A stretch of 64,000 nt of DNA from assembly GCA_045649265.1 (NCBI GenBank), contig JAZRPO010000059.1, positions 1 through 64,000 of the forward strand, written 5' to 3'. The notes under the pieces were generated by a model that was given only the letters and a program-made list of their open reading frames with translations, made no database searches and was not told the DNA's origin. The DNA comes from SIG480 sp045649265 (GTDB taxonomy: Bacteria > Bacillota > Clostridia > Oscillospirales > JAAYXM01). This document shows positions 1 through 9,521 of this stretch, piece by piece (position 1 is the stretch's first letter; every line of letters begins with the position of its first letter). The position numbers and the translations under genes were made by a program.

Positions 1-625
1 CGAGCGTATTCTTGTTACTACTCTTACTAAAAAAATGGCAGAGGACCTCACCGCATATCTTGAACAGGCCGGAATAAAGGTCAAGTATCTTCACCACAAT
101 GTTGAAACGATAGAGAGAATGGAGATAATCCGCGATTTGCGCCTTGGAACCTTTGACGTTCTCGTGGGAATAAATCTTTTGCGAGAGGGCCTTGATATTC
201 CTGAGGTTTCTCTCGTCGCCATCCTTGACGCTGACCGTGAAGGCTTTTTGAGGAGCGAAACCTCGCTTATCCAGACTATGGGCCGTGCCGCGAGAAACGA
301 CCACGGCAAGGTAATAATGTATGCTGATTCCGTCACAGGCTCTATGCGCCGCGCGATTGACGAAACCGTGCGCAGGCGCACGCTTCAAGCAAAATACAAC
401 GAAGAACACGGCATAGTTCCGAAAACCATAACCAAAAATGTTGCAGAGCTTCTTGAAATATCAAAGGATGCAACGGAGGTAAAACGCGAAAAGCTTTCGA
501 AAAAAGAGCGTGATGAGATAATAAAGAAGCTTGAAAAGGATATGAAAGAGGCTTCCCGACTCCTTGAATTTGAATATGCAGCGATGCTTCGCGACAGAAT
601 AATAGAGCTTCGGGGTCAAGCATAA
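1..625 (+). CDS. uvrB: UvrABC system protein B, C-terminal part (5' end outside window)
   Basis: UvrB is the damage-verifying, helicase-like subunit of nucleotide excision repair. The visible part starts mid-gene in the frame of base 2. It carries the end of the second helicase domain, with the motif V/VI region GLDIPEVSLVAILDAD and QTMGRAARN, followed by a linker. The C-terminal UVR motif (roughly the last 45 residues, ending ...AAMLRDRIIELRGQA) is the coiled-coil hairpin that binds UvrC. Residues in helicase motif VI match the family. The gene ends 16 bases before uvrA, the usual uvrBA order of Firmicutes, so the two are probably cotranscribed. The promoter and N-terminal half are outside the window. 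Confidence 0.97.
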   Translation, partial: ERILVTTLTKKMAEDLTAYLEQAGIKVKYLHHNVETIERMEIIRDLRLGTFDVLVGINLLREGLDIPEVSLVAILDADREGFLRSETSLIQTMGRAARNDHGKVIMYADSVTGSMRRAIDETVRRRTLQAKYNEEHGIVPKTITKNVAELLEISKDATEVKREKLSKKERDEIIKKLEKDMKEASRLLEFEYAAMLRDRIIELRGQA

Positions 626-641
626 GGAGAGATTTACCGCA

Positions 642-3467
642 ATGAATAAAAATATTTTTATAAAAGGTGCAAGAGAGCACAACCTTAAAAATATAGACGT
701 AAGCATTCCTCGTGACAGCCTTGTCGTTGTTACGGGGCTTTCGGGCTCGGGAAAATCAAGCCTTGCCTTTGACACAATCTATGCCGAGGGTCAGCGCAGG
801 TATGTTGAATCTCTCTCATCATATGCGAGAATGTTTTTAGGCAGAATGGACAAGCCCGATGTTGACTACATTGAGGGGCTTTCTCCGGCTATTTCAATAG
901 ACCAGAAAACAACCTCAAAAAATCCCCGCTCGACTGTCGGAACAGTCACTGAGATTTATGACTACCTCCGTCTTTTATGGGCAAACATCGGTATTCCCCA
1001 CTGCCCCGTTTGCGGAAAAATGATAGAGCAACAGACGACAGACCAGATTTGCGACCGGGTTATGTCGCTTCCTGAGGGAACGAAATTTCAGATTCTTTCT
1101 CCCGTTGTGCGCTCGCGCAAGGGTGAGCATGAAAAGGTTTTTGAAAATGCAAAGCGTGCAGGCTATGTCAGAGCACGTGTTGACGGTATTGTCTACGACC
1201 TCTCCGAGGATATAAAGCTGGAAAAGAACAAGAAGCATAATATTGAAATTGTAATCGACCGCCTTGTGATAAAGAACGGCCTGCAGACCCGGCTTACCGA
1301 CTCCATAGAAACGGCAGCAAAGCTCTCAGGCGGGCTGTGTGTTATTGACGTCATTGGCGGCGACAAGCTTACCTTCTCTCAGAACTATGCCTGCGATGAT
1401 TGCGGCATCAGCATTGAAGAGCTCACTCCGCGTATGTTTTCCTTTAATAATCCCCACGGTGCATGCCCTGACTGTTCGGGGCTCGGAACACTTCTGAGAG
1501 TTGACCCTGACCAGATTATCCCTGACAAGACAAAATCCGTGCTTGATGGCGCTATTCGCGCCTCAGGTTGGGGGAACCCTGTTCCCGGTTCGATTTCAAG
1601 AATGTATTATGACGGTCTTGCAAAGCACTATAATTTCGACCTCAATCTTCCCATATCTGAAATTCCGGAAAAGGCATACAACGCGCTGCTTTACGGAACA
1701 GGCGGCGAGAAAATTCCGTTGCATTACGACAAATCCTACGGCAAGGGTGACTATACCCAAGCCTGGGAGGGGCTTGTTGCAAATCTTGAACGCAGATACC
1801 ACGAAACTGCAAGCGAATACTCAAAAGCCGAAATTGAAGAATGTATGATTCATACTCCCTGTAAGGCCTGTGAAGGCAAAAGGCTTCGCCGTGAAGCACT
1901 TGCAGTTACTGTCGGAGGAATAAATATCTCAGAGCTGTGTGATATGCCGGTAAGCGATGCTCTCTCTTTTATAAAAGATATCGAAGCCTCCCTCTCCGAG
2001 CGCGAAAAGAAGATTGCAGCTCATATTCTTCGCGAGCTCCGCGAAAGGCTCGGCTTTTTACAGAGTGTCGGGCTTTCATATCTCACGCTCTCCCGAAGCG
2101 CAGGGACTCTCTCCGGTGGAGAAAGCCAGCGCATCCGCCTTGCAACTCAAATCGGCTCCTCACTTACAGGGGTTCTCTACATTCTTGACGAGCCCTCAAT
2201 AGGGTTGCATCAGCGCGACAATGAAAAGCTTCTTTCAACCTTAAAGCGGCTTCGCGACCTCGGCAACACCCTCATTGTCGTTGAGCATGATGAGGACACA
2301 ATGCGAAACGCCGACCACATCGTAGACGTAGGTCCGGGCGCCGGAGTTCACGGTGGCGAAATTGTCGCAGCAGGCAGCGTTGAGGATATCATCGGTGAGG
2401 CGCGCTCGATTACCGGGCAGTATCTCTCCGGAAAGAAAAAAATCCCCGTTCCTCCGGAACGAAGAAAGGGAAGCGGGAAATTTATCGAAGTTATCGGCGC
2501 AAAAGAAAACAACCTCAAAAATATAAATGTCAGAATTCCGCTCGGCAAATTCACTTGCATAACCGGAGTTTCCGGCTCGGGAAAATCCTCTCTCACAAAC
2601 GAAATTCTTTATAAGCACCTTGCGGCAAAATTAAACGGTGCAAAAACTCATCCCGGCAGCTTCGAAAAGCTCACGGGGCTTGAATACCTTGACAAGATTA
2701 TTGATATCGACCAGTCCCCCATTGGCAGAACTCCGCGCTCAAATCCGGCAACATATACAGGTGTATTCAATGACATCAGAAACCTCTTTGCCATGAGCCC
2801 TGATGCAAGAGCACGCGGCTATTCAAGCGGTCGTTTTTCATTTAATGTCCGTGGCGGCAGGTGCGAAGCGTGCGCAGGAGATGGCGTGAACAAAATCGAA
2901 ATGCATTTTCTCCCCGATGTTTATGTCACGTGCGACGTTTGCCACGGCAAACGCTACAACAGGGAAACTCTCGAGGTCAGGTACAAGGGCAAGAATATTG
3001 CCGATGTTCTTGATATGACCTGCGAGGAAGCGTATGAATTCTTCAAACACATCCCGAAGATTGCCAAAAAAATTGAAACTCTCAACGATGTGGGGCTCGG
3101 ATATATAAGGCTGGGGCAGGCGTCTACCACCCTTTCAGGCGGAGAAGCTCAACGCGTTAAGCTCGCAACAGAGCTGTCAAAGAAAAGCACCGGCAAAACG
3201 ATATACATTCTTGACGAGCCAACAACCGGACTTCACATTGCTGATGTCCATAAGCTTATTGATATTCTCGCCCGTCTTACGGATGCCGGCAATACCGTCG
3301 TTGTAATTGAGCATAATCTCGATGTTATCAAATGCGCCGACCACATAATCGACCTCGGCCCCGAAGGCGGAAACCTCGGCGGCGAAATCGTATGTGAGGG
3401 CACTCCGGAACAGGTTGCATCATGCGAATTCTCCCATACCGGCAAGTATCTCAAAGACGTTTTGTAA
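642..3467 (+). CDS. uvrA: Excinuclease ABC subunit UvrA
   Basis: UvrA is the DNA-damage sensor of nucleotide excision repair, a dimeric ABC-type ATPase that loads UvrB. The 941-residue length is typical. Two ABC modules are visible: Walker A GLSGSGKSS near residue 32 and GVSGSGKSS near residue 641. Each module has an LSGGE signature and a Walker B ending in LDEP. Cys-pair zinc modules are present (CPVCGK; CDDC...CPDC; CEAC...CDVC). The ATG follows an AAGGAGAG ribosome site. Both ATPase modules and the zinc cysteines look intact. It closes the uvrBA operon. Confidence 0.98.
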   Translation: MNKNIFIKGAREHNLKNIDVSIPRDSLVVVTGLSGSGKSSLAFDTIYAEGQRRYVESLSSYARMFLGRMDKPDVDYIEGLSPAISIDQKTTSKNPRSTVGTVTEIYDYLRLLWANIGIPHCPVCGKMIEQQTTDQICDRVMSLPEGTKFQILSPVVRSRKGEHEKVFENAKRAGYVRARVDGIVYDLSEDIKLEKNKKHNIEIVIDRLVIKNGLQTRLTDSIETAAKLSGGLCVIDVIGGDKLTFSQNYACDDCGISIEELTPRMFSFNNPHGACPDCSGLGTLLRVDPDQIIPDKTKSVLDGAIRASGWGNPVPGSISRMYYDGLAKHYNFDLNLPISEIPEKAYNALLYGTGGEKIPLHYDKSYGKGDYTQAWEGLVANLERRYHETASEYSKAEIEECMIHTPCKACEGKRLRREALAVTVGGINISELCDMPVSDALSFIKDIEASLSEREKKIAAHILRELRERLGFLQSVGLSYLTLSRSAGTLSGGESQRIRLATQIGSSLTGVLYILDEPSIGLHQRDNEKLLSTLKRLRDLGNTLIVVEHDEDTMRNADHIVDVGPGAGVHGGEIVAAGSVEDIIGEARSITGQYLSGKKKIPVPPERRKGSGKFIEVIGAKENNLKNINVRIPLGKFTCITGVSGSGKSSLTNEILYKHLAAKLNGAKTHPGSFEKLTGLEYLDKIIDIDQSPIGRTPRSNPATYTGVFNDIRNLFAMSPDARARGYSSGRFSFNVRGGRCEACAGDGVNKIEMHFLPDVYVTCDVCHGKRYNRETLEVRYKGKNIADVLDMTCEEAYEFFKHIPKIAKKIETLNDVGLGYIRLGQASTTLSGGEAQRVKLATELSKKSTGKTIYILDEPTTGLHIADVHKLIDILARLTDAGNTVVVIEHNLDVIKCADHIIDLGPEGGNLGGEIVCEGTPEQVASCEFSHTGKYLKDVL

Positions 3468-3547
3468 GTTTTAATAAAAAAGCTTTATCAAAAAAAAGGA
3501 AAACCCGTCGTTTAGGTGTATATTAATTATATAGGAGGTGCGGTTCG

Positions 3548-4552
3548 ATGAATATAAGACAGACAGAAGAGCAGAGAGAGGCCCGCGAGCTTTCGCAGTT
3601 TGCCTGCCTTTCATCTGAAAGCCTCGGCAGAGCGCGGCCTGAACAGGAATGTGAGGTTCGCACCTGCTTTATGCGCGACCGCGACAGAATTATTCATTCA
3701 AAGTCCTTCCGCCGCCTCAAACACAAAACTCAGGTTTTTATATCCCCCGAGGGCGACCACTACCGCACGCGGCTTACGCATACTCTTGAGGTTTCGGGAA
3801 TCGCTAGAACAATCACGCGTGCGCTTTCTTTAAACGAGAGCCTGAGCGAAGCAATCGCTATGGGGCACGACCTCGGCCATACTCCCTTCGGCCACGCAGG
3901 GGAGCGAGAGCTTGCCGCTCTTACAGACGGCGCCTTTGCCCACAATCTGCAAAGCGTTCGTCTTGCAGAAAAGCTTGAGCATAACGGTTTAGGGCTTAAC
4001 CTGACTCACGAGGTGCTCGATGGCATCGCCTGCCACAGCGGAGATGCAAAAGCCAGCACTCTCGAAGGCCGCGTCGTTGCGCTTGCAGACCGCATAGCAT
4101 ACATCAACCACGATATTGACGATGCCTGTCGTGCAAACATTATGTCTGAGAGCGATATCCCGAAGGAGTTTACGGAAATTCTCGGATACCGTCACAGCCA
4201 GAGAATAAACACGCTTGTTATGGATACAATCAGGGAAAGCCTCGGTTATAACGAAATCAAAATGTCGACGTCAGTTTATGGCGCAATGATGGGCCTTAGA
4301 AAATTTATGTTTGAAAAAGTTTACAGAGCAGATTTTGCACTCAAACAAGAGAAAAAAATCCGCGATGTTATAAGCAGGCTTTTTGAATATTTTATTAAAG
4401 ACATTTCGCGTCTTCCAGAGGAATACCAAAAAATTGCAGAGGAAGACGGAGACGCAATTGCGGTTTGTGATTTCATAGCATGTATGTCAGACCGCTACGC
4501 CCTCAATACATACAGCGAAATTTTCCTGCCGATTTCCTGGGGGCATATTTGA
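3548..4552 (+). CDS. dgt: HD-domain dGTPase-like deoxynucleotide triphosphohydrolase
   Basis: This is a deoxyguanosinetriphosphate triphosphohydrolase-like protein of 334 residues. Enzymes of this family cleave dNTPs to the nucleoside plus triphosphate. The HD metal site is clear: RLTHTLEVSGIAR supplies the first His, and MGHDLGHTPFGHAGE supplies the His-Asp pair and the following His. A later Asp lies in ALADRIAYINHDIDD. The start is an ATG after a strong ATAGGAGGTG ribosome site. It lies 26-35 bases before dnaG and upstream of rpoD, an arrangement common in Clostridia that ties nucleotide pools to replication. The true substrate cannot be read from sequence, because the family includes dNTPases of different specificity. 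Confidence 0.9.
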   Translation: MNIRQTEEQREARELSQFACLSSESLGRARPEQECEVRTCFMRDRDRIIHSKSFRRLKHKTQVFISPEGDHYRTRLTHTLEVSGIARTITRALSLNESLSEAIAMGHDLGHTPFGHAGERELAALTDGAFAHNLQSVRLAEKLEHNGLGLNLTHEVLDGIACHSGDAKASTLEGRVVALADRIAYINHDIDDACRANIMSESDIPKEFTEILGYRHSQRINTLVMDTIRESLGYNEIKMSTSVYGAMMGLRKFMFEKVYRADFALKQEKKIRDVISRLFEYFIKDISRLPEEYQKIAEEDGDAIAVCDFIACMSDRYALNTYSEIFLPISWGHI

Positions 4553-4587
4553 TCCCGGATTACCCATAACGAAAGGAAGTGAAGGCT

Positions 4588-6333
4588 TTGGCATTCCCGC
4601 GAGAATTTATGGACGAGCTTCTTTCAAGAAGCGACATTGTTTCAATCGTTTCAAGATATGTAAACCTTTCCCGCCGCGGATCGAACAATATCGGGCTATG
4701 CCCGTTTCATAACGAAAAAACGCCGTCATTCTCCGTTTCATCGGACAAGCAGTTTTTTCATTGCTTCGGCTGCGGTGTCGGCGGAGATGTAATCTCCTTT
4801 GTCATGAAAATTGAGAACATCGATTTTCCGGAGGCAGTTGCAAAGCTCGCGGATTGGGCCGGGCTTCAAGTTCCCGAATCCACCTACGGCAGGAATGAGA
4901 GAAGCAAGCGGCGCCGGGCATATGATGCGTGCCGTGATGCGGCAAAGTTTTTCTATGAAAAGCTCAAATCTCCCGATGGAGAAAAGGCGAGGGGCTACCT
5001 CCTCGGACGAGGGCTCTCCCCATCTACAATAACCCGCTTCGGGCTTGGCTTTTCTCCCGAAGGATGGGACGGGCTTCTCTCCGAACTCACAACACTCGGG
5101 TACACAAAGTCTGAGCTTTTGGAGACCGGCCTTGTAACGACCGGCAAATCAGGGAAGATATATGACCGATTCCGAGACCGTGCAATGTTCCCGATAATCG
5201 ATGTTAACGGTACCGTTATCGGCTTTGGCGGAAGAATAATGGGTGACGGCGAGCCTAAATACTTGAACTCTCCCGAATCCGCAGTGTTTAATAAACGGAA
5301 AAACCTTTATGCAATGAATCTTGCCCGCCGCAGCAAAGCAGAATATTTCATTCTTGCGGAAGGGTATATGGATGTCATTGCGCTGCATCAGGCGGGCTTT
5401 GACAGCGCTGTTGCCTCTCTCGGCACTTCGCTTACTGAAGAACAGGCGCATCTCATCTCAAAATACAAATCAAAGGTAGTAATTTCATATGATTCCGACA
5501 ATGCCGGGCGCGCGGCGACTGAACGCGCGATTGACATTCTGAGCCGTGCAGGGCTTGATGTGAGAATTCTTTCCATGTCGGGTGCAAAGGACCCGGACGA
5601 ATTTATCAAGAAATTCGGGAAAGATAAGTTTTCTCTCCTTATTGATGCAGCTCTGCCTGCGTCGGAATACAGGCTTGAATCCACAAAGAAAACCTACGAC
5701 CTTACAGATGATAAGCAAAGGGTTTTGTATATAAAAGAAGCGATTTTGCAGCTTGCAAAAATGGCGAGCGATTTTGAACGCGAAATATATGCAGGTCGAA
5801 TTTCAAAAGAAACAGGGGTTTCGCGCGATGCAATTTTAAAAGAAGCTGCTCGCGCACGAAATAAACTCATTCAGGAAAGAAAGCGCAAGGATGAGCAAAA
5901 AATGCTCGACCCCATAAGCGCGATTATGCCAAAGGACAAGTCGGCACGATACAAAAACCCAAGCTCTGCGGTTGCGGAGGAGGCGCTTCTCTCTCTTTGC
6001 GCTTCTGATGCAAAGCTCTGTGTTGCTGCCGCTGAGAAGCTTTCGGGAAAAATGTTTTCCTCCGAGCTTTTAGGCCGTGCTTTTGACACAGCTTGTATGC
6101 ATTGCAGAGATACCGGAAATGAAGCCGATTTGCATACCATATGCGAGGGCATGAGTGAAGACGAGGTTTCCCATATAGCTGCAGTTTTCGCAAGACGCAC
6201 AGGTTCCGGAGCAGATGCTCTTACGGACTATATAAATACAATACTTAAGGAATATATGAAGAGCCGTGGCGAGGAGGATGACTCCGCCCTCCTTGCTGCC
6301 GCAGAATTTTACAGAAAAAAGAAGGGGATATAA
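4588..6333 (+). CDS. dnaG: DNA primase DnaG
   Basis: Primase synthesises the RNA primers of replication. Domains in order are a CHC2 zinc finger (CPFHNEKTPSF...HCFGCG, from about residue 37), the primase core with the Toprim fold (LAEGYMDVIALHQAGF, then the SYDSDNAGRAAT motif) and a C-terminal helicase-interacting region. I prefer the TTG at 4588. The AAAGGA ribosome site at 4572-4577 is about 10 bases upstream of it but touches the GTG at 4579. The TTG start gives 581 residues, a normal length. The gene sits in a dgt-dnaG-rpoD string, and rpoD begins 2 bases after the stop, so the two are translationally close. Confidence 0.97.
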   Translation: MAFPREFMDELLSRSDIVSIVSRYVNLSRRGSNNIGLCPFHNEKTPSFSVSSDKQFFHCFGCGVGGDVISFVMKIENIDFPEAVAKLADWAGLQVPESTYGRNERSKRRRAYDACRDAAKFFYEKLKSPDGEKARGYLLGRGLSPSTITRFGLGFSPEGWDGLLSELTTLGYTKSELLETGLVTTGKSGKIYDRFRDRAMFPIIDVNGTVIGFGGRIMGDGEPKYLNSPESAVFNKRKNLYAMNLARRSKAEYFILAEGYMDVIALHQAGFDSAVASLGTSLTEEQAHLISKYKSKVVISYDSDNAGRAATERAIDILSRAGLDVRILSMSGAKDPDEFIKKFGKDKFSLLIDAALPASEYRLESTKKTYDLTDDKQRVLYIKEAILQLAKMASDFEREIYAGRISKETGVSRDAILKEAARARNKLIQERKRKDEQKMLDPISAIMPKDKSARYKNPSSAVAEEALLSLCASDAKLCVAAAEKLSGKMFSSELLGRAFDTACMHCRDTGNEADLHTICEGMSEDEVSHIAAVFARRTGSGADALTDYINTILKEYMKSRGEEDDSALLAAAEFYRKKKGI

Positions 6334-6335
6334 AA

Positions 6336-7490
6336 ATGGAAAACGAAAATAGGGAAAAAAGCATAACAACAGAAGAAAAAAAGCAAATCATCCGCGACCT
6401 CATCGAAACAGGCAAGAAAAAGGGTAAGCTCTCTCAGGGCGAGCTTTCTGCTGTTGCAGAGGAGCTTGAAATGAACTCTGACGAAATCGAAAAGCTCTAT
6501 GATGCGCTTGAAAATCACGGAATCGAGCTGCCGCTTGAAGAATTCATTGCAGAGCTTCCTCCCGAAGGCGAGTTTCTTGATGATGCGCCGGAGGATCTCA
6601 GCGATGTTGAAGAAATTCCTGAAGAGGAGCTTGCAGACAGCGCAGCTCTTCTTGAAGGGCTTTCGATTGATGACCATGTCCGCATTTATTTAAAAGAAAT
6701 CGGTAAGGTTGACCTTCTCTCTCCCGAAGAGGAGGTAATGCTCGCTGACAGAATGGCACAGGGCGATGAAATGGCAAAGGTGCGTCTTGCCGAGGCAAAT
6801 CTGCGCCTTGTTGTTTCAATAGCTAAGCGTTATGTCGGGCGCGGCATGTTGTTTTTAGACCTTATTCAGGAGGGTAATCTCGGCCTTATAAAGGCAGTTG
6901 AAAAGTTTGACCACACAAAAGGATATAAATTTTCAACATATGCAACCTGGTGGATTCGCCAGGCTATTACGCGCGCAATCGCAGACCAGGCAAGAACCAT
7001 CCGTATCCCCGTTCATATGGTAGAAACAATAAACAAGGTTATCCGTGTTTCCCGCCAACTTCTTCAGGAGCTCGGGCATGACCCGTCCCCTGAGGAAATT
7101 GCAGAGGAAATGCAGATTCCCGTGACGCGAGTCCGTGAAATCCTCAAAATCGCTCAGGAGCCGGTTTCTCTTGAAACTCCTATCGGCGAGGAGGAGGATT
7201 CTCACCTTGGCGACTTTATTCCCGCAGAGGATGCTCAGGAGCCGGCAGAAGCAGCTTCCTTTGCGCTTTTGCGAGAGCAGCTTGTTGAGGTTTTAAAAAC
7301 GCTTACTCCGCGCGAGGAAAAGGTTTTGAGGCTCCGATTTGGCATAGAGGACGGCAGAACCCGCACACTTGAAGAGGTTGGCAAGGAATTCAACGTTACC
7401 CGTGAGCGCATTCGCCAGATTGAAGCAAAGGCACTGCGAAAGCTCCGCCATCCGAGCCGCTCAAAAATGCTTAAAGATTTTCTCAATTAA
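6336..7490 (+). CDS. rpoD: RNA polymerase primary sigma factor (sigma A/RpoD)
   Basis: This is the housekeeping sigma factor of 384 residues. A short acidic region 1.1 (about residues 10-95) is followed by region 1.2 (DHVRIYLKEIGKVDLL). Region 2 has the -10 recognition helix (GYKFSTYATWWIRQAITRAI). Region 3 follows, and region 4 ends with the -35-binding helix-turn-helix (EEVGKEFNVTRERIRQIEAK). The compact length without a large non-conserved insert is the Gram-positive form. Promoters elsewhere in the window (TTGACA/TATAAT with 17-bp spacers) match what this sigma type reads. It lies just downstream of dnaG, as in the classic macromolecular synthesis operon, here without rpsU. Confidence 0.98.
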   Translation: MENENREKSITTEEKKQIIRDLIETGKKKGKLSQGELSAVAEELEMNSDEIEKLYDALENHGIELPLEEFIAELPPEGEFLDDAPEDLSDVEEIPEEELADSAALLEGLSIDDHVRIYLKEIGKVDLLSPEEEVMLADRMAQGDEMAKVRLAEANLRLVVSIAKRYVGRGMLFLDLIQEGNLGLIKAVEKFDHTKGYKFSTYATWWIRQAITRAIADQARTIRIPVHMVETINKVIRVSRQLLQELGHDPSPEEIAEEMQIPVTRVREILKIAQEPVSLETPIGEEEDSHLGDFIPAEDAQEPAEAASFALLREQLVEVLKTLTPREEKVLRLRFGIEDGRTRTLEEVGKEFNVTRERIRQIEAKALRKLRHPSRSKMLKDFLN

Positions 7491-7507
7491 AGAGGTGCTG
7501 ATTTCCC

Positions 7508-8314
7508 TTGAAGATCATAGATTCACACGCACATATTTTCCCGCAGAAAATTTCGCTCAAAGCAAGCTCTGCCATTGGAGATTTTTATGATATCAATATG
7601 CACCACGACGGTATGGCGCACACTTTAAGCGAGCTTTCTCTTTCCGCCGGAATTTCAAAAACGCTCGTCTGTTCAACAGCGACTACCCCGCAACAGGTAA
7701 AACCGATTAACGATTTTATATATAAAAAATGCAAGCAATACCAAAACTTTCTCGGCATCGCAACACTTCATCAGGATATTGAGGACCCCGAGGCTGAAAT
7801 TTCAAGAATTCAGGAGCTCGGCCTTTCAGGAATAAAGCTTCACCCCGATTTTCAGAAATTTCAGATTGATGACGAAAAAATGTTTCCTACATATGCGTTG
7901 CTTGAAAAAAAGAGGCTCCCCATTCTTTTTCATACAGGGGATAAGAGGTACGATTTTTCAGGACCAAAAAGGCTCATAAAGGTTATGGAAAGGTTTCCTG
8001 ACCTTATCTGCATAGCTGCGCATTTCGGCGGCTATTCACAGTGGGATGATGTTGAGAAATATCCAAAAAGCCCGAATCTTTTCTTCGATACATCGAGCTC
8101 ACTCGATGTATTAGAGCCTTCACGCGCTGTCTCACTCATTCAAAAATTTGGAGTCAGCCAATTTATGTTCGGCACGGATTTTCCGATGTGGACTCCGGAG
8201 GAGGAAATTTCAAAATTCCTCGCTCTCGGTCTCTCAGAGGATGATAACAGAAAAATTTTCAGTGAAAATTTCGAAAGGCTTTTTGGCCTTTGCGATAAAA
8301 CGGAGAGTGCATAA
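7508..8314 (+). CDS. Amidohydrolase-family metal-dependent hydrolase
   Basis: A 268-residue TIM-barrel hydrolase of the amidohydrolase-2 type. Metal-binding signs are the N-terminal DSHAHIF, a His in LPILFHTGDK, a His in CIAAHFGGYSQW and the late GTDFPMW aspartate. The start is a TTG at 7508 preceded by AGAGGTG about 11 bases upstream. It begins 17 bases after rpoD, and its stop overlaps the spacing before the methyltransferase-like gene by only one base, so it belongs to one operon with 8316-9515 and tatD. The substrate is unknown; decarboxylase and lactonase members share these motifs. Confidence 0.82.
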   Translation: MKIIDSHAHIFPQKISLKASSAIGDFYDINMHHDGMAHTLSELSLSAGISKTLVCSTATTPQQVKPINDFIYKKCKQYQNFLGIATLHQDIEDPEAEISRIQELGLSGIKLHPDFQKFQIDDEKMFPTYALLEKKRLPILFHTGDKRYDFSGPKRLIKVMERFPDLICIAAHFGGYSQWDDVEKYPKSPNLFFDTSSSLDVLEPSRAVSLIQKFGVSQFMFGTDFPMWTPEEEISKFLALGLSEDDNRKIFSENFERLFGLCDKTESA

Positions 8315-8315
8315 A

Positions 8316-9515
8316 ATGAAGCTTGATTTTCCGATTATTCTTGACGGCGCAACCGGTTCTGAGCTCATAAAGCGGGGCCTGCCGTCAGGGGTTTGCCAGG
8401 AAAAATGGATAATTGATAACCCGGAGCTGATAATTGCTCTTCAACGCGAATATGAAGAAGCGGGAAGCCGGCTTGTCCTTGCGCCCACCTTTGGCGCAAT
8501 TGCACACAAACTCGCCCACTACGGCCTCGAAGCTGAGGCGCCTCGGATAAACGCTTCTCTTATTGAGATTTCAAAGCGCGCAGTATCTGATAATGTTCTT
8601 GTTGCTGCAGATATTTCTCCCACAGGGCTTTTCCCCGCGCCCTATGGCGACGAATCCATGGAGAGCCTTGTTGAGAAATACTCCGCTCAGCTTTCTGCAC
8701 ACGACAGGGCTGATGTTGTTGTTTCCGAAACAAATATGTCTGTTGCAGATGCCCGCGCTGCAGTTATTGCCGCAAAGCGCCTTTATGATAAGCCGATTTT
8801 TGTCACCTTTACGGTGGATGAGACCGGGCGAACCATGATGGGCGCATCATCTGCAGCGCTTCTCATAATTTTCCGCGCGCTCGGTGTTTCGGCATTCGGA
8901 TTCAACTGCGGCTCTGGCCCTTCCGAAATGCTTTCTGTTATTGAGTCTCTTTCAGATATCCGCGGCGACCTTCCGCTTATTGCAAAACCAAATGCCGGGC
9001 TTCCGAAAATGGTTTCCGGAAAAGAAACCTACACTATGTCCCCCGAAGACCTTGCCTCTTATGCAGAGGCTTTTGCAAAGGCGGGTGTTCTCGCTTTTGG
9101 CGGCTGCTGCGGAACTACACCTGAGCATATCCGCACACTTTCATCTGCCGTTTCGAGGCTTTCTTTTGATTATGAAATACCGACTGCGGCAGAATATCTC
9201 GCTACCGAGCGGGAAATTGTCCCCGTTTCCGAGATTTCTCTGAGTGACGAAATATCCTGTTCGGAATTTCTTATGGATGACCTTATGGATTGCTTTGACA
9301 AGTGCCCGCTTGTCAGAATTTCGTCAGACGACGACATTGCGCTGTTTGAAGAAAACCAGCACGCTGCACAGCTTCCCGTCTGCATAGCTTGTGACGATGC
9401 GCGCCTGCTTGAACGTGCGCTTACCTCCTACAACGGCCGTGCAGGAGTTGTCACAAAATCAAAGGATACCTTGCGCGTTGCAGACTTCTTCGGCGCATAT
9501 GTTTTTGAGAGGTGA
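8316..9515 (+). CDS. Homocysteine S-methyltransferase-family protein (MetH N-terminal-domain type)
   Basis: This 399-residue protein matches the homocysteine-binding barrel of cobalamin-dependent methionine synthase. It begins ...DGATGSELIKRGLPSG and has the zinc cysteines in FGFNCGSGPSEM and FGGCCGTTPEHI. An open frame continues upstream to 8148, but the ATG at 8316 fits the alignment and abuts the previous stop. The barrel ends near residue 290. The last ~110 residues are an extension I do not recognise. The folate, B12 and activation domains of full MetH are absent, so it would need a partner protein, or it uses another methyl donor. Neighbours give no clear pathway. Confidence 0.85.
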   Translation: MKLDFPIILDGATGSELIKRGLPSGVCQEKWIIDNPELIIALQREYEEAGSRLVLAPTFGAIAHKLAHYGLEAEAPRINASLIEISKRAVSDNVLVAADISPTGLFPAPYGDESMESLVEKYSAQLSAHDRADVVVSETNMSVADARAAVIAAKRLYDKPIFVTFTVDETGRTMMGASSAALLIIFRALGVSAFGFNCGSGPSEMLSVIESLSDIRGDLPLIAKPNAGLPKMVSGKETYTMSPEDLASYAEAFAKAGVLAFGGCCGTTPEHIRTLSSAVSRLSFDYEIPTAAEYLATEREIVPVSEISLSDEISCSEFLMDDLMDCFDKCPLVRISSDDDIALFEENQHAAQLPVCIACDDARLLERALTSYNGRAGVVTKSKDTLRVADFFGAYVFER

Positions 9516-9521
9516 GAAAAT

